Part shown: positions 36,865-46,499 of the stretch, in pieces
How the letters are laid out: each line of letters begins with the position of its first letter
Numbering within the stretch: position 1 is the stretch's first letter
DNA from: Ectobius pallidus
Lineage: Eukaryota; Arthropoda; Insecta; Blattodea; Ectobiidae
Reading direction: 5' to 3'
NCBI GenBank assembly: GCA_964059195.1
Contig: CAXKWD010000005.1
Span: 155,153,265-155,217,264 of the forward strand
Length of the DNA stretch: 64,000 nt
Program-made: the position numbers and the translations under genes
The notes under the pieces: generated by a model
The model's input: the letters and a program-made list of their open reading frames with translations, nothing else
The model's database searches: none
Told to the model about the DNA's origin: nothing

Positions 36865-39800
36865 TTAAGACTTTGAATGCAATAATAGATATATACATAT
36901 ATATATATAAATATATATAAATTATATAAATTATATATATATAAATTAAGACTTTAAAAGCAATAATAGATATATATATATATATAGACTAAGGCGATAA
37001 TTAGTTGCTAGTTTTAAATATTGCCAGTTTGACTTGTGTGTTTCTAAGTGTACATAAAATATATATATATATATATATAGCTAATAATATAATAGAATCC
37101 GTCAATCCAGATTAATCTACTGCAACTTAAATGTTTTGTGGTTAAGGTGGAACATTTGAGACACGTACATTAAGTTACCACAAACTGATATAAAGTTTAT
37201 CAATTAAACATTAAAATCATACATGAAGATTAGATCAACAGAATATTAAAAAAAAATAGTTTTCAGTTCATGTGGAAATACGAAACATATCTCTATGCAT
37301 GTCTATGCATATATACTTTGAGAAAAATACAAAACACTGCTCCTCTTCTTAAGTGTTATACAGTTATTTACTAAAATAGTAAGCGTGGATTGAAATTGGT
37401 CTAGGTTGAATAATGAATGTAGCTCGGTGATCTTTTCTTCTGAGATTTGAGCAGAAGTTCTTGAATTTGTAAATATTTTTCCCTTTGTAGCTTCAGCTTT
37501 CGTTGTTTACATTTCTGGTGAGATGCATTTCGACGTTCATGGACGTCATCATCAGTCACGCATGGAATTATATATGACTATTTTAGATATCAATAAAGAT
37601 CGGCAACTAATATTAATTATAGGATGGGAATCTGCAATAATTAGATATGAATAATCAAAGAAAGTTGAATTGTAGAACTATATTTTATGTAGAACTATTT
37701 TGAAGTGGTATATAGGCGGACATTTATCTAAACACTTGATTCATAACTAGACCTGGGATTTTAGGCTCTAAAAAATTAGTTTTAGGCACCTAAAATAGGC
37801 TTTTAAAACAAGTAAATAGGCTTTTAAAAGAGAAAATAGGCACTTAAAATAAGCTTTAATAATTTGTAATTAGACAGAAAATAGACTTTAAAATACTACA
37901 ATATGCTCTTCAACTGTAACGTGATCTATTTTTACTGTAAAAAACGTGGTAAGCCCTATACCTATTCTTGACAGAAATAATTTTAAAATTAAGAAAGAAT
38001 TAAAAATACATTTATCAAAAACAGTTTTGGATTATATGAAAAATTTACACGGTTTGTCCCTTCTTCTGTTGTTTTGAACGGATCCTCCCCGTCAGTCAGC
38101 ATTCCTTTGGCAACAATTGTTCGGGAAAAATCAAGTTTCTGTGAAAAACCCACCCTCTGCTGTTCTGCCCTTCATTCAGGGATGTCCATTAAATGACTGC
38201 AAAAGTTACAGAAGTTGAATTTTATTTTAAATGTACAAATAGGCATTTTAGGCACTAAAATGGTAAACATTTTCTCCTAAGGTCCAAATAGGCATTTTAG
38301 GGCACTATAAAACTCTGTAAATACAAGTGATATATCATGAAATGTCAACAAATTTTTAAAATTTCATGTTATTTCGTAAGGAACAAAATAGGGATTTGCC
38401 TTAAAATCCCAGGTCTACTCATAACTATACCACTTGAAATATGAAGCTGATCAATTAGTGGATTTTAGTTGTATTGGTATTATTTCTTGCGTTTGGAATT
38501 TCCAATGTTTTGATTTCACTCTATAGAAAAGGTGCTTGCGTGCTTTTAGGGTCCAGTGACTTCTTTGGTCTGGGTCATATGACCACGAAGCTGGTGGAAC
38601 ATGACGAGCACAGAGGAGGTGATGTGGACGTAGAGACGAGTGTAGACACTACCTGGCCCTCTACAGTAACTCCTTGGTTCAGAGTGAGTATTACATTCCG
38701 GGAGGTATGCTTTCGAGGTTTCAATATCGTTCCGTATTCGATAATATCGATAACACACTTATGTTATAATGAAAATCTGAATCAAAATGAATATCATTAT
38801 GATACCGTAACGCCGCATGTAGTAACTAAATAAGTGTATTATAAGCAGGGCCCGGATTCTAATGACATGTCATCTTTTTATTGAAGCTATATAAACATAG
38901 TCTTTTAACATACAATTGTCACTATGTTTGTGTAAAAAACAATTCAGGTGGCTCCATGGGGATTCCGAAAATTGCTGAACTGGATCAAGGACGAATATGA
39001 CAACCCTCCTGTATTCGTGACGGAGAACGGCTTCCCTGACCTAGGGGACCTTCATGACATGGACAGAGCAAAGTACTTTATTGTGAGTAACAAGTTCAAC
39101 TCCACATAATCATTTTATAGATTGTTATAAAATTCCAATTGGTATATCAAATTCTTTATTGCGATACAAGTGCCGTAAGCGGTGCATACGGATCGAGGAA
39201 AGAGTTTGAAAAAACGAGGCTTTTTTTTTCAATTTCCGAGATCCGTTATGCGCTTACGGCACGACTATTGCATGCTATTTTTGCACGATGATTATTTAAA
39301 TCAATTTATTTATATTAATTGAGATATTAGCTGAAAATGTTATGTTATTTTTTGGACGATGATTATTTAAATCAATTTATTTATATTAATGGAGATATTA
39401 GCTGAAAATGTTATGTATATACACTATTGAAGATGAATGTTATATTTCAGAAAGTGATTCGCATGTGTTTGTTGTTATGGGAACCGGATATTTGCCCTGG
39501 GGGGCCTTGTCCATAAAGGCTTATGAGTGCCGTAAGTAAATTCTTACCGCACGGAAATTTGTTTTGTTTCCATAGCAACAAGATTGCGTACGGGAATGTC
39601 AACTTACGATCCACGGCAACAATATTCCTAAGTACCACTAATTAGTTAAGTCGTGCAAAAATATATTTGTAATCTCAGTGCTTAGCAATGTTTCGTGAAT
39701 CTTGAAGCTCAAAGAAATGTACAGACCTTATAAACATTATAAAACTATATAAAAGTACGAGTAGTAGGTTTACTTGCATTTAATACAGTGTGTTTCACGT

Positions 39801-42800
39801 AAGAGTTGTCGATCATGCAGGTTTCTGCGTCGCGGCAACCACAGCTCTATCTCCCGAGCGATCGGGTGAAATGTCTACCCAAATAAAGCCGCTAACGGTG
39901 TACTGATTTAGGTTCTATCAGTTACAGTTAAAATACAATGAAAATAACCACATACCTAATCATAAGAGATGTTGGAAATGTCCACCTCTTGCACCTTTTT
40001 AGTACATTTTCTTTCACGCGCGTAAGTTCTACTTCCGAGATAGAGTTAATTTCTCTTGTGATATTGTCTTTAACTTCTTCTAATATATGGGGGTTTGACC
40101 TGTACACTTTATTTTTACTTTATTTTTCAAGGTCCGCCATAAATAATAGTCACATACTATTAGATCTTGAACACTTGAAAACGCCACTTTTGAAAAAAAA
40201 AAAGTGTTACTGGAAAGAGTATTCAGTGAAATAAACTTCCATTAGGAGGCCCTATGCGCTTTAAGCAGAGTAGGTAGACAGAATTCGAATGTAACACTTT
40301 GTTTTGATAATAGTTTTTCTCCAGCAATGTTGTTCCCAGACAAGACCTCAAGCATACAACTTTCTGGAAACAGTAATTTTGGACCCAGGGACTCCGAAAT
40401 TAGTATTAAGGTATAAAATTTGATGATGATAAGTAGGGTTCGGATGTTTGACTTAAAAAAGGTGAAAATATGACTGTAAATATGACCTTGAAAATGACAA
40501 AATATGACCTTAAAAATGACAAAATATGACCCAAAATTCCTAAATATCCCTTCATAAAAGAACGTATTATCTAAAAATAAATCTTCCAATTTAAAACTTT
40601 TATGACACTAAATTATGACATCACATTAATTCCATCAGATAAACACCTTTTAACAATTTCACAGTTGATTTACAGGTATATTTGTAAATAATTTATAATC
40701 TGTTAATGGTTTCAGATACCACGGTAACTGTGAACTGAAAATCTTTTAAAAACATGTATATTTGAAGTTGTTTACAGCAAGGAGGATAAGGTAATTGTGC
40801 TATTACTTGTTATTGTCCCTTCACATTTCAGTTAAAGTAAAACCAAAATATTCGTGACTCTTTTCGGAAAAAAAATTAAGTCGACAATTTAGTGCACATA
40901 TTGCATCATTGTGCTCATTTACCGAATTTATAGCTGAAATATGACGTTAAAATCCGAATATGACCAAAATATGACCACGACCAGGAAAATAACCAAAATA
41001 TGACTTTATATGCAAAATAAAAACGATCCGATTGCTATAACAAGCATACAACTCGTGTTTAATTTGGTTTTCGGCGAGAACGGAGGTCAGGGAAAAAATA
41101 TGACATTTCATAACCCTAATTATCAGTCTCGAACGCATTACATTCTTTTGTCTATACTGTACGTTAAAAAAAATCACACAGGTGCTATAATTTTTATGGA
41201 ATTCATAATGAATTTTGTTTTTGACAGAATTATATGGCTGAAATGTTACGGGCTGTTCATGAAAATGGCTGCAACGTGATTGGATACACAGCGTGGAGTC
41301 TTTTGGACAGCTTCGAATGGCGAGAAGGATACACGTAAGTGCAGTAGGTTACTTTAGAACATCGTTTCTCAACCTATGGTCCGCGGACCGCCGGTGGTCC
41401 GCGAAGATGGTGCAGATGGTCCGCAGACATAATTAAAAAATATCATAAAGCAAGTAAAGAAGTAAAAAATGTTCACATAAAATGGACACTAGATGTCAAA
41501 GTTTTTAAAATCTTCGAAAATATAGGTCCTATTGCAAGTTTCCATACTTTTGCAGTTACGAACCACAGTTTGAAACCCCTGATGCACTGACGTCTATGGT
41601 TCCCTCTTTCATTCAAAACCCTGAAAAATAAGATTTTGTCGGAATTTGTTATTAGAGGCGCTCTCTTAACAAGGGTTTTATTGTTGGAGGTGCCCGAGTA
41701 TCTGATACCGGTAAACCTGTGTTATAATTCCTAATTATATTATCAAATTGGTAATAAATATTAAAGTCTGTTCAAAATTTAATTTTACTGCCAATAGTTT
41801 ACTTCCAATTTAATAACTGTGTTTCCTTCGAATTAAAAAAATGTATTTAGAATTATTTCGTTATAATGACCTATAATTAATACCCCAAATATTAAGAATA
41901 TAGGTCTACATATAGCCTACTTTTAAAAATGGGATGTAAAATTAGGGGTCCGTAAAAAATTTAGACATTTTAGAGGTCCTCGGGTTCAAAAAGGTTGAGA
42001 AACGCTGCTTTAGAACATACTGAGCACCATCCTCATCCTTATGGTATTCATGGCTAAACATTCTTATGACAAATATTTCAGAAGAGATATTATTTTTATA
42101 TTTTTGGTAAACAATAAAATCAGGTAAACTGATGCAAAAAAGTGCCAGAATGCTATTAAACAATAGCATTAATATAGCATTAAGCATAGTTTAATCAGTG
42201 ATAATTGCAATTATGATATGCAGAAAATGAGTAATATTTTAGATCGATTTCAGAGTTAGCTCAAGATCGATTCATTAAGCAGGGATTACGGTCTTGTTTG
42301 ATAAGCATATATGAAAGAATATGTGGGTAGTGTTATTTGTGAAAGCTAATTGTATTGGAACTTCCAAAGCCATATATGAACACTATAAAACAATATGTTG
42401 TCATATATTACCCTAAAATAGCCACTAAGTTGGGCATTACTCCGGTACCGGTCAAACTATTTGGTCCATAGGCTTCTTCCCATGGACATTAAAAAAGCGT
42501 AGGACCAAGTTTCATGAAAATCCGATAAAGCGTATTTGAGTTATCGCGCATACAGACACACGGACAGATAAACAGATAGATATCTTCTTAAAATAGGCTA
42601 TACAATAATTTCGAGGATTGCTATTCAGAAGTGATTTACTGAATCTCATTAATCATATTTCTGTGTGTGTTACAGAGAAAAATATGGATTGTTCTCTGTG
42701 AACTTTAGTGATCCACTGCGCAGGCGGATAGCAAAGGACTCTGCATACATCATGTCACATATATCCTCGACACGTCAGCTTCCGCAGCATTTAGTACATA

Positions 42801-42910
42801 CACTAGAAACTTCGGAGCCCAACCAAAAAGAATCAGTTGGTGCTGCAAGTTACACGGGGATTTCTGCAGTCTTCATCTCTACACTTTTCGTTTTCAGATT
42901 TCTACTATAA
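24781..42910 (+). CDS. Gene C: divergent GH1 protein with altered acid/base site, complete, 10 exons
   Basis: Exons: 24781-24919, 26659-26792, 28403-28537, 29180-29486, 32260-32354, 33821-33968, 38550-38683, 38948-39082, 41228-41334, 42676-42910; 1569 nt, 522 aa, with no frameshift or internal stop. The ATG opens a signal peptide ([18 protein letters not shown]). GH1 hallmarks kept: [34 protein letters not shown] (nucleophile E390), SLLDSFEW. Hallmarks lost: NEP is HDP (H185, D186; bases 29324-29332), removing the Asn and the acid/base Glu, and FGLNxY is FGLGHM. The C-terminus has small residues GAAS followed by a hydrophobic tail ([12 protein letters not shown]), like a GPI-attachment signal. 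So it is probably a membrane-anchored, catalytically weak or inactive GH1-fold protein. Divergent GH1 proteins are known in cockroaches and termites in reproductive signalling; a link here is only a thought. Confidence 0.94.
25650..25795. repeat. (AAT)n microsatellite
   Basis: About 145 bases of AAT units with a few AAC interruptions, ending in CATCATCATC. Gives a spurious poly-Asn frame. Confidence 0.98.
25891..26230. mobile_element. Tigger/pogo-like miniature element
   Basis: 340 bp between TA dinucleotides (25889-25890 and 26231-26232). The left end CAGTAGAACTTCAATTATCC and the inverted right end are like the known terminal repeats of Tigger (pogo-group Tc1/mariner) elements, including the ATCCGGATAATTG words. 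No intact transposase frame. Confidence 0.8.
26659..26792 (+). CDS. Gene C exon 2
   Basis: 134 nt, phase 1 to 0. [17 protein letters not shown]... to ELG; donor GTGAGT. Confidence 0.95.
26793..28402 (+). other. Gene C intron 2
   Basis: Holds the hAT-like element 27626-28259; 26800-27617 shows nothing recognisable. Confidence 0.75.
27626..28259. mobile_element. hAT-like miniature element 2 (AAATATGAC family)
   Basis: 634 bp. Ends TAGGGTTCGGATGTTTATGA and its inverse, flanked by GTTATAAC at 27618-27625 and 28260-28267 (8-bp target duplication). The interior is rich in AAATATGAC(C). Related copies at 17163-17333 and 40434-41118. Confidence 0.9.
28403..28537 (+). CDS. Gene C exon 3
   Basis: 135 nt, phase 0 to 0. 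[17 protein letters not shown] to EPV; acceptor TTTCAG. Confidence 0.95.
28538..29179 (+). other. Gene C intron 3
   Basis: Largely a copy (about 28690-29095) of the repeat in intron 4 of genes A and B. The short ORF 28578-28919 has no recognisable similarity. Confidence 0.65.
29180..29486 (+). CDS. Gene C exon 4, altered acid/base exon
   Basis: 307 nt, phase 0 to 1. Runs from [10 protein letters not shown] straight through [10 protein letters not shown] without the intron that interrupts this place in A, B and D. Ends in the Gly codon after KIQQ. Confidence 0.95.
29487..32259 (+). other. Gene C intron 4
   Basis: 2.8 kb with no convincing gene. It has a 27-base T run (30141-30167), perhaps an inverted poly-A tail of a retroposed fragment, and a TA/TG run near 31660-31735. 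30170-31650 and 31740-32250 show nothing I can name. Confidence 0.65.
32260..32354 (+). CDS. Gene C exon 5
   Basis: 95 nt, phase 1 to 0. [13 protein letters not shown]...LLQFS; donor GTGAGT. Confidence 0.93.
32355..33820 (+). other. Gene C intron 5
   Basis: AT-rich, with a C run (about 32568-32578) and TAA-rich stretches near 33510-33560. No gene or complete repeat recognised. Confidence 0.65.
33821..33968 (+). CDS. Gene C exon 6
   Basis: 148 nt, phase 0 to 1. [26 protein letters not shown] to HIQ plus a split Gly. Confidence 0.94.
34202..34325 (-). mobile_element. SINE remnant, family 3, copy 2
   Basis: On the - strand a B-box-like GGTTCAAATCCCGTGG is followed by CATGGTTTCCCCAGTCG and AAAGGCAAATGCCG. 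Its end AACTGATATTAATGG matches the element at 24234-24425. Confidence 0.6.
35095..35755. mobile_element. TIR-type element, same family as 1348-2366
   Basis: Starts near CATATAACTTCCTCTGCC and ends GGTACGAGCAGAGGAAGT, an inverted ACTTCCTCTGC pair. It encloses an (AG)n microsatellite at 35555-35611, where the other copy has a CA-rich run. Confidence 0.65.
35555..35611. repeat. (AG)n microsatellite
   Basis: About 28 uninterrupted AG units. Confidence 0.98.
36634..37173. repeat. Long inverted repeat, arms about 190 bp
   Basis: Left arm 36634-36821 and right arm 36985-37173 are inverted copies with only a few differences (shared words TGTACGTGTCTCAAAT, AACATTTAAGTTGCAGTAG, AACACACAAGTCAAACTG). 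The 160-base centre is (TA)n with two direct copies of GCAATAATAGATATAT. A direct repeat AAACATTAAA lies outside each arm (36629-36638, 37206-37215). No coding capacity; probably a foldback or MITE-type element. Confidence 0.9.
37748..38417. mobile_element. hAT-like miniature element 3
   Basis: 670 bp. Ends TAGACCTGGGATTTTAGGC and, inverted, GCCTTAAAATCCCAGGTCTA. Flanked by TTCATAAC (37740-37747) and CTCATAAC (38418-38425), a 7/8 target duplication. The interior is rich in AAATAGGC words. Confidence 0.85.
38550..38683 (+). CDS. Gene C exon 7
   Basis: 134 nt, phase 1 to 0. [17 protein letters not shown]: the Asn and Tyr of the family motif FGLNxY are Gly and Met. Ends WFR before GTGAGT. Confidence 0.92.
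38846..38905 (+). mobile_element. Truncated end of hAT-like family CAGGGCCCGG
   Basis: Begins CAGGGCCCGGATTCTAATGA as in the elements at 44181 and 57004 but is cut after about 60 bases; it lies 42 bases before gene C exon 8. Confidence 0.75.
38948..39082 (+). CDS. Gene C exon 8, nucleophile exon
   Basis: 135 nt, phase 0 to 0. [20 protein letters not shown] with the nucleophile Glu kept (E390), to YFI. Confidence 0.95.
39283..39416 (+). repeat. Two tandem 67-bp units
   Basis: Both units contain CGATGATTATTTAAATC and GAGATATTAGCTGAAAATG, with few differences. Confidence 0.9.
40434..41118. mobile_element. hAT-like miniature element, AAATATGAC family, copy in gene C intron 8
   Basis: Starts TAGGGTTCGGATGTTTGAC; its right end has lost part of the terminal repeat (CATAACCCTA). 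Flanks ATGATAAG and ATTATCAG agree at 6 of 8 positions, an aged target duplication. Confidence 0.75.
41228..41334 (+). CDS. Gene C exon 9
   Basis: 107 nt, phase 0 to 2. [20 protein letters not shown] and [14 protein letters not shown]; donor GTAAGT. Confidence 0.94.
41360..42007. mobile_element. hAT-like miniature element 4 (GTTTCTCAACC family)
   Basis: Ends CATCGTTTCTCAACC and, inverted, GGTTGAGAAACGCTG. Flanked by CTTTAGAA at 41352-41359 and 42008-42015 (8-bp target duplication). Copies at 43265-43544 and 48544-50019. Confidence 0.92.
42139..42590 (-). mobile_element. Miniature TIR element, AAGTGCCAGAAT family (reverse copy)
   Basis: Carries the inverse of the AACTCAAATACGC and GTCTGTC blocks, and AGTGCCAGAATG at its left end. 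The right end is unclear. Confidence 0.65.
42676..42910 (+). CDS. Gene C exon 10 (terminal)
   Basis: 235 nt with TAA stop, phase 2 entry. [17 protein letters not shown], then LPQHL, a polar linker and the hydrophobic tail that ends the protein. Confidence 0.93.
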
Positions 42911-42965
42911 AGAGCTTGGGTGCAGCATTCAATTAACCTGACAATACCTTCCATTACTGTTATAA

Positions 42966-43176
42966 TCCGCATTTTTAGAAGGCGTATGAGCTGAGCCAAT
43001 GCGTGCATTAAAATAACGAATTTCCAATAGTACTTTTGGGGGATTGAAAAATAGAAAACTCTGTTTACGCTTGTGCAGTGGGCACCCGAACTACGCAAGA
43101 GAACTTCCAAATACTATTGGAAATTCGTCATATTTATTAACGCGTTGGCTCAGTTCATATGCCTTCTAAAATCGTG
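42966..43176. repeat. Foldback repeat just after the gene C stop
   Basis: Arms of about 66 bp (42966-43032 and 43111-43176) sharing TAGAAGGCGTATGAGCTGAG-like text and ACGAATTTCCAATAGTA with its inverse. It begins 55 bases after the stop codon, so it may be in the 3' UTR. Confidence 0.85.
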
Positions 43177-43264
43177 CTGACTATATTTGAAGAAAATGTG
43201 AAATACCCGTAGATTCAATACATTTCATATTTCCAAATGTAGAAAATTGAGCTATGCTATAGAG

Positions 43265-43544
43265 TCAGCGTTTCTCAACCATTTTCAATCCGAGGACCTC
43301 TAAAATGTCTAAACAATTTTACGGACCCCTAATTTTACATCCCAGTTTTAAAAGAAGGCCTATATTCTTAATATTTGGGGTATTAATTATAGGTCATTAT
43401 AACGAAATATGAGAAAAAATTTTACTTCTTTACTCTCCACTTGCTTTATGATAATTTTTAATTATGTCTGCGGACCATCTGCACCATCTTCGCGGACCAC
43501 TGGTGATCCGCGGTGGTCCGCGGACCATAGGTTGAGAAATGCTG
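43265..43544. mobile_element. hAT-like miniature element 4, internally deleted copy
   Basis: 280 bp, reverse orientation to the 41360 copy, with the same ends. Flanks CTATAGAG and CTATGGAG (7/8 target duplication). Confidence 0.85.
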
Positions 43545-44180
43545 CTATGGAGAAACCCATAGGTGCCAACATGAAAATATTCTTGGGAAGGGCAAGAATT
43601 ATAATATAGGATTGTTAGAAGCTAGATATAGACTTATAAACAACAAAAAATGAACATGCTAATAAATAAATCTGAAGTACTTTGCTTTAATTTTTGCTCC
43701 TCATAAGTTCTTTCTTGCATATGAAGTCACCACATTTGGCTAAAAGTTTTAAATATCCGGGGAGGGGGGCATGCCCCTACTCCTAAATGACGTCGCCTAT
43801 GGCAAGCTTCAAAACAATGACTTCTGATTTTATGGGGGATGCTTTGACTGTTCAATAGCACTGGCTCATTAGCGAGGATGTAAATGCACGAGAAATGTAT
43901 TTGAATAAATGTTTTTTTCCTTATTCCCTTTAATATAAAAAATGACGACACACTGAAACACTAGAGGAGTGAACCTAGTTTATATTAATGGCTTTTTACA
44001 CACAGTAATATTAAATAGTAGGCCTATATATATATGTCTTATATACATATATATACATATATATATATTTATAGAGAGAGAGAGAGAGAAAGAGAGAGAA
44101 ATGCTTGGTGCATTGGGGGCCAATGAATATGTTCACATAATTAAAATTAAATTAAAACAGCACGTACAAAGAGTAATAAG

Positions 44181-44943
44181 CAGGGCCCGGATTCTGATGA
44201 CCTAAAATTGCTTGAAAAATTACCTATAAAATGACCCTTCATTTTAAAGAAAATGACTTGATAATTATAAAAAATGACCTAAAACTGATATTTTATTAAT
44301 AAAAAATTATTATTGTACACACAAAGTTATAGACTAGTTTGTACATAATTGTAAAAACTGTAAATAACTGTAATGTTGTGAATGTTCTTTTCTCACGGAA
44401 ATTTATACTGGCACTGAGGCACTGGTGAGTCAAAATTTGGCATTTCTTTTTGTTGTGACTGTCGAATTATATAATTGTTTATTGAAGGTAAACATTAGTT
44501 TGAAATCTCAAATCCAAGCAGGTGGCAGACTCTGGTGCCAAGTCAATCTAATAACAATAGTAATATAATACAAAATTTTGGCATTTCTTTGATTCTCATT
44601 TCCTGCTGAGACATGACAACACTTAACCCCGAATTTCTCCTCCTTGCATTAAACAAACAACACTTCAAAGACAGCCCCGCTAGCGACGAAAAAAAAGTTA
44701 ATACGCTCAATGTAAATGCATGAAAATGACCAAATAAGGAAGAAAATGACATGAAAATGACAAAATAATGACCTAAAATTGAAATAAATGCCCTAAAAAT
44801 ATAAAATTGCATAAAATGACAAAGAATGACCTAATAAAAATATATTTCTATAATCTAGAGGCCATGATTAGGATTTATCAACAATTTGGCAATGTCTATG
44901 CAGCATCAATAAAAAGAGACATGTCATTAGAATTCGGGCCCTG
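44181..44943. mobile_element. hAT-like miniature element 5 (CAGGGCCCGG family), copy 1
   Basis: 763 bp. Ends CAGGGCCCGGATTCTGATGA and its inverse, flanked by GTAATAAG at 44173-44180 and 44944-44951, a perfect 8-bp target duplication. The interior is AAATGACC-rich, without a transposase. Confidence 0.95.
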
Positions 44944-45787
44944 GTAATAAGTTATTTTAGGCCTAAATTGTCAAAATTGTAATTGTAAAAATTAAACAAT
45001 GGTTAGTAATGGTAAAAGTGTAATATATTATACCTTATAGGCTATCCAAATATATTAACTGGAGTGTCTTATGCAAAATGTGCAGATCTTTAGCAAAAAA
45101 ATGTGTGCAAACAATTAAAATCAATATGTACAGATTAACATGTTTTTTTGCACCGTGCTTATAATTAAAACTTAAACCTGTCTGAAAATGGTAATAAACT
45201 AAAACTAAAATATTTTAATATATAAAAAAAACTAATACAGAGTTTATATGATATCTTAAAAAATCCGAGCCCCACTAATGATTATCATTTCTATGTAAAA
45301 ACGATTAAGAATGCAGTTACTCGTAGACAAGGTTCCCTTATGAGTTCATCGCTGACTGCGAAGGCTACAAGGTAGAGGTAAACCCAAGAATTAAGATAAG
45401 ATAGAGTAAAGTACCGTAAAGGACATTAAGTTGATTATGAATGGCTTCCTTAATGTAAGAATGCAAATGGAAATACTGTAAGGTTGTTACTTAATAAACA
45501 TATTTCCTTCTAGCACGAGGAAATAATCAATAGAAATGTTTTAGTTTTGCTCGATATGATCTAACTTGTTACCCAAATTTCTTTCTACTACAGAACCAAT
45601 ATTCTCATGAATGTCCAATCTGACACTAGAATACATGCATATATCTATCTTGAATGTTACTGTACAGTAACAGTGAAAGCCCGTTCACAAAATCACTAAT
45701 TATTGTGCCTTACAGTACTTCATATGACATAACTTGTCTGTCAGTGAGGTAGACCATTAAGGGCAACCAATCATCTGGCTCTGTGAA

Positions 45788-45967
45788 GTGAACTCTGGAT
45801 TAGCTCAATTGTAGAGCAGTGGCACGGAATGCCAAAGGTCCTGGGTTAAAATCCCAGTGTTAGTGTATAGGAATTTCATGATTTGCGTTTTTTGCGTGTA
45901 TGTGAGGACCGTTTTGACAAAACTCAACATGTGCCAAAACATAAATTGTTCAGGAGAAGAAGAAGAA
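45788..45967 (+). mobile_element. tRNA-derived SINE, family 4
   Basis: The head GGATTAGCTCAATTGTAGAG (A box), a possible anticodon stem TGGC/GCCA and the perfect T-arm CTGGGTTAAAATCCCAG look like a tRNA, but acceptor stem pairing is absent, and a 120-base body and a (GAA)n tail (45955-45967) follow. So it is a SINE and not a tRNA gene. Confidence 0.8.
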
Positions 45968-46124
45968 GCCTTGCATATTGAGGCTTCAAAATGAATTGGT
46001 TATGTTGACTTTTCTTATGTTCTTTTTTCACCATCTTAAGATCTCTTTTCAAAGCATCTAAAACCATTAAAAACGAATTTGGCAAAAAAAAAAATGGAGA
46101 TGAGTTTTGTCAAAACGGTCCTCA
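45903..46124. repeat. Separated perfect 24-bp inverted repeat
   Basis: 45903-45926 and 46101-46124 are exact inverse copies (core GGACCGTTTTGACAAAACTC). The left arm is inside the SINE body; the right arm is probably part of a second, inverted and broken copy. Confidence 0.85.
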
Positions 46125-46366
46125 TTTGATTTGTGACATCGCTATACATTTACTGTAAATGGGAACGACGTATTTTAATTTGACACTTTCAACATGACAG
46201 CTGTTCATTTACAACCTAATAATAAAGGATATGAAGTGCTGGTAATAAAATTAACTCATTTTCGGTTAGGGAAAACGATAACGTCTATATCGCTGCCTGA
46301 CTCACACGTGCCAGGTTAGCAAGGTGAAGCATACCACCACCTAAGGTGGCACATATTGGTGTCACT

Positions 46367-46499
46367 ATGACAGTGTTAGTGCTGTGGTGCAGCTTAATAG
46401 CAGTAGTGCATGCAACTGCCAACTACACTATTCCTCAAGATTTCATTCTCTCAGTGGCGACTTCAGCCTACCAAGTGGAAGGAGGATGGAACGAAGGCG
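46367..46499 (+). CDS. Gene D exon 1
   Basis: 133 nt, phase 1 exit. Signal peptide, [20 protein letters not shown], donor GTAAGC. Confidence 0.94.

Larger units (their letters stand above)
33969..38549 (+). other. Gene C intron 6 (4.6 kb)
   Basis: Contains, in order: a SINE remnant (34202-34325), a TIR-type element (35095-35755), a long inverted repeat (36634-37173) and a hAT-like element (37748-38417). 34330-35090 shows nothing clear. At about 35940-36060 one frame has a Cys/His-rich word ([18 protein letters not shown]) that may be the end of a dead non-LTR ORF. Confidence 0.65.
39083..41227 (+). other. Gene C intron 8
   Basis: Contains an imperfect hairpin of AGTGCCGTAAGCG type (about 39168-39265), a two-unit tandem duplication of about 67 bases (39283-39349, 39350-39416) and the hAT-like element 40434-41118. 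39670-40430 shows nothing recognised. Confidence 0.7.
41335..42675 (+). other. Gene C intron 9
   Basis: Almost filled by two mobile elements: hAT-like 41360-42007 and a reversed AAGTGCCAGAAT-family copy at about 42139-42590. Confidence 0.8.
42911..46366. other. Intergenic region C-D
   Basis: Contains a foldback (42966-43176), two hAT-like elements (43265-43544, 44181-44943), a SINE (45788-45967) and a separated inverted repeat (45903-46124). 43560-44170 has an (AG)n run near 44075-44100; 44950-45780 shows nothing recognised. The gene D promoter should lie just before 46367. Confidence 0.7.

Noticed and set aside
24781..42910. Gene C as a pseudogene
   Set aside because: Ten exons, all splice sites and the frame are intact, with a signal peptide and a plausible C-terminus; only catalytic residues changed, which points to altered function more than decay.
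45788..45860. tRNA gene on the + strand
   Set aside because: T-arm and A/B boxes are good, but there is no paired acceptor stem, and a SINE body with a (GAA)n tail follows.
46346..46366. Upstream GTG start for gene D
   Set aside because: Animal genes rarely start at GTG; the ATG at 46367 directly opens the signal peptide.
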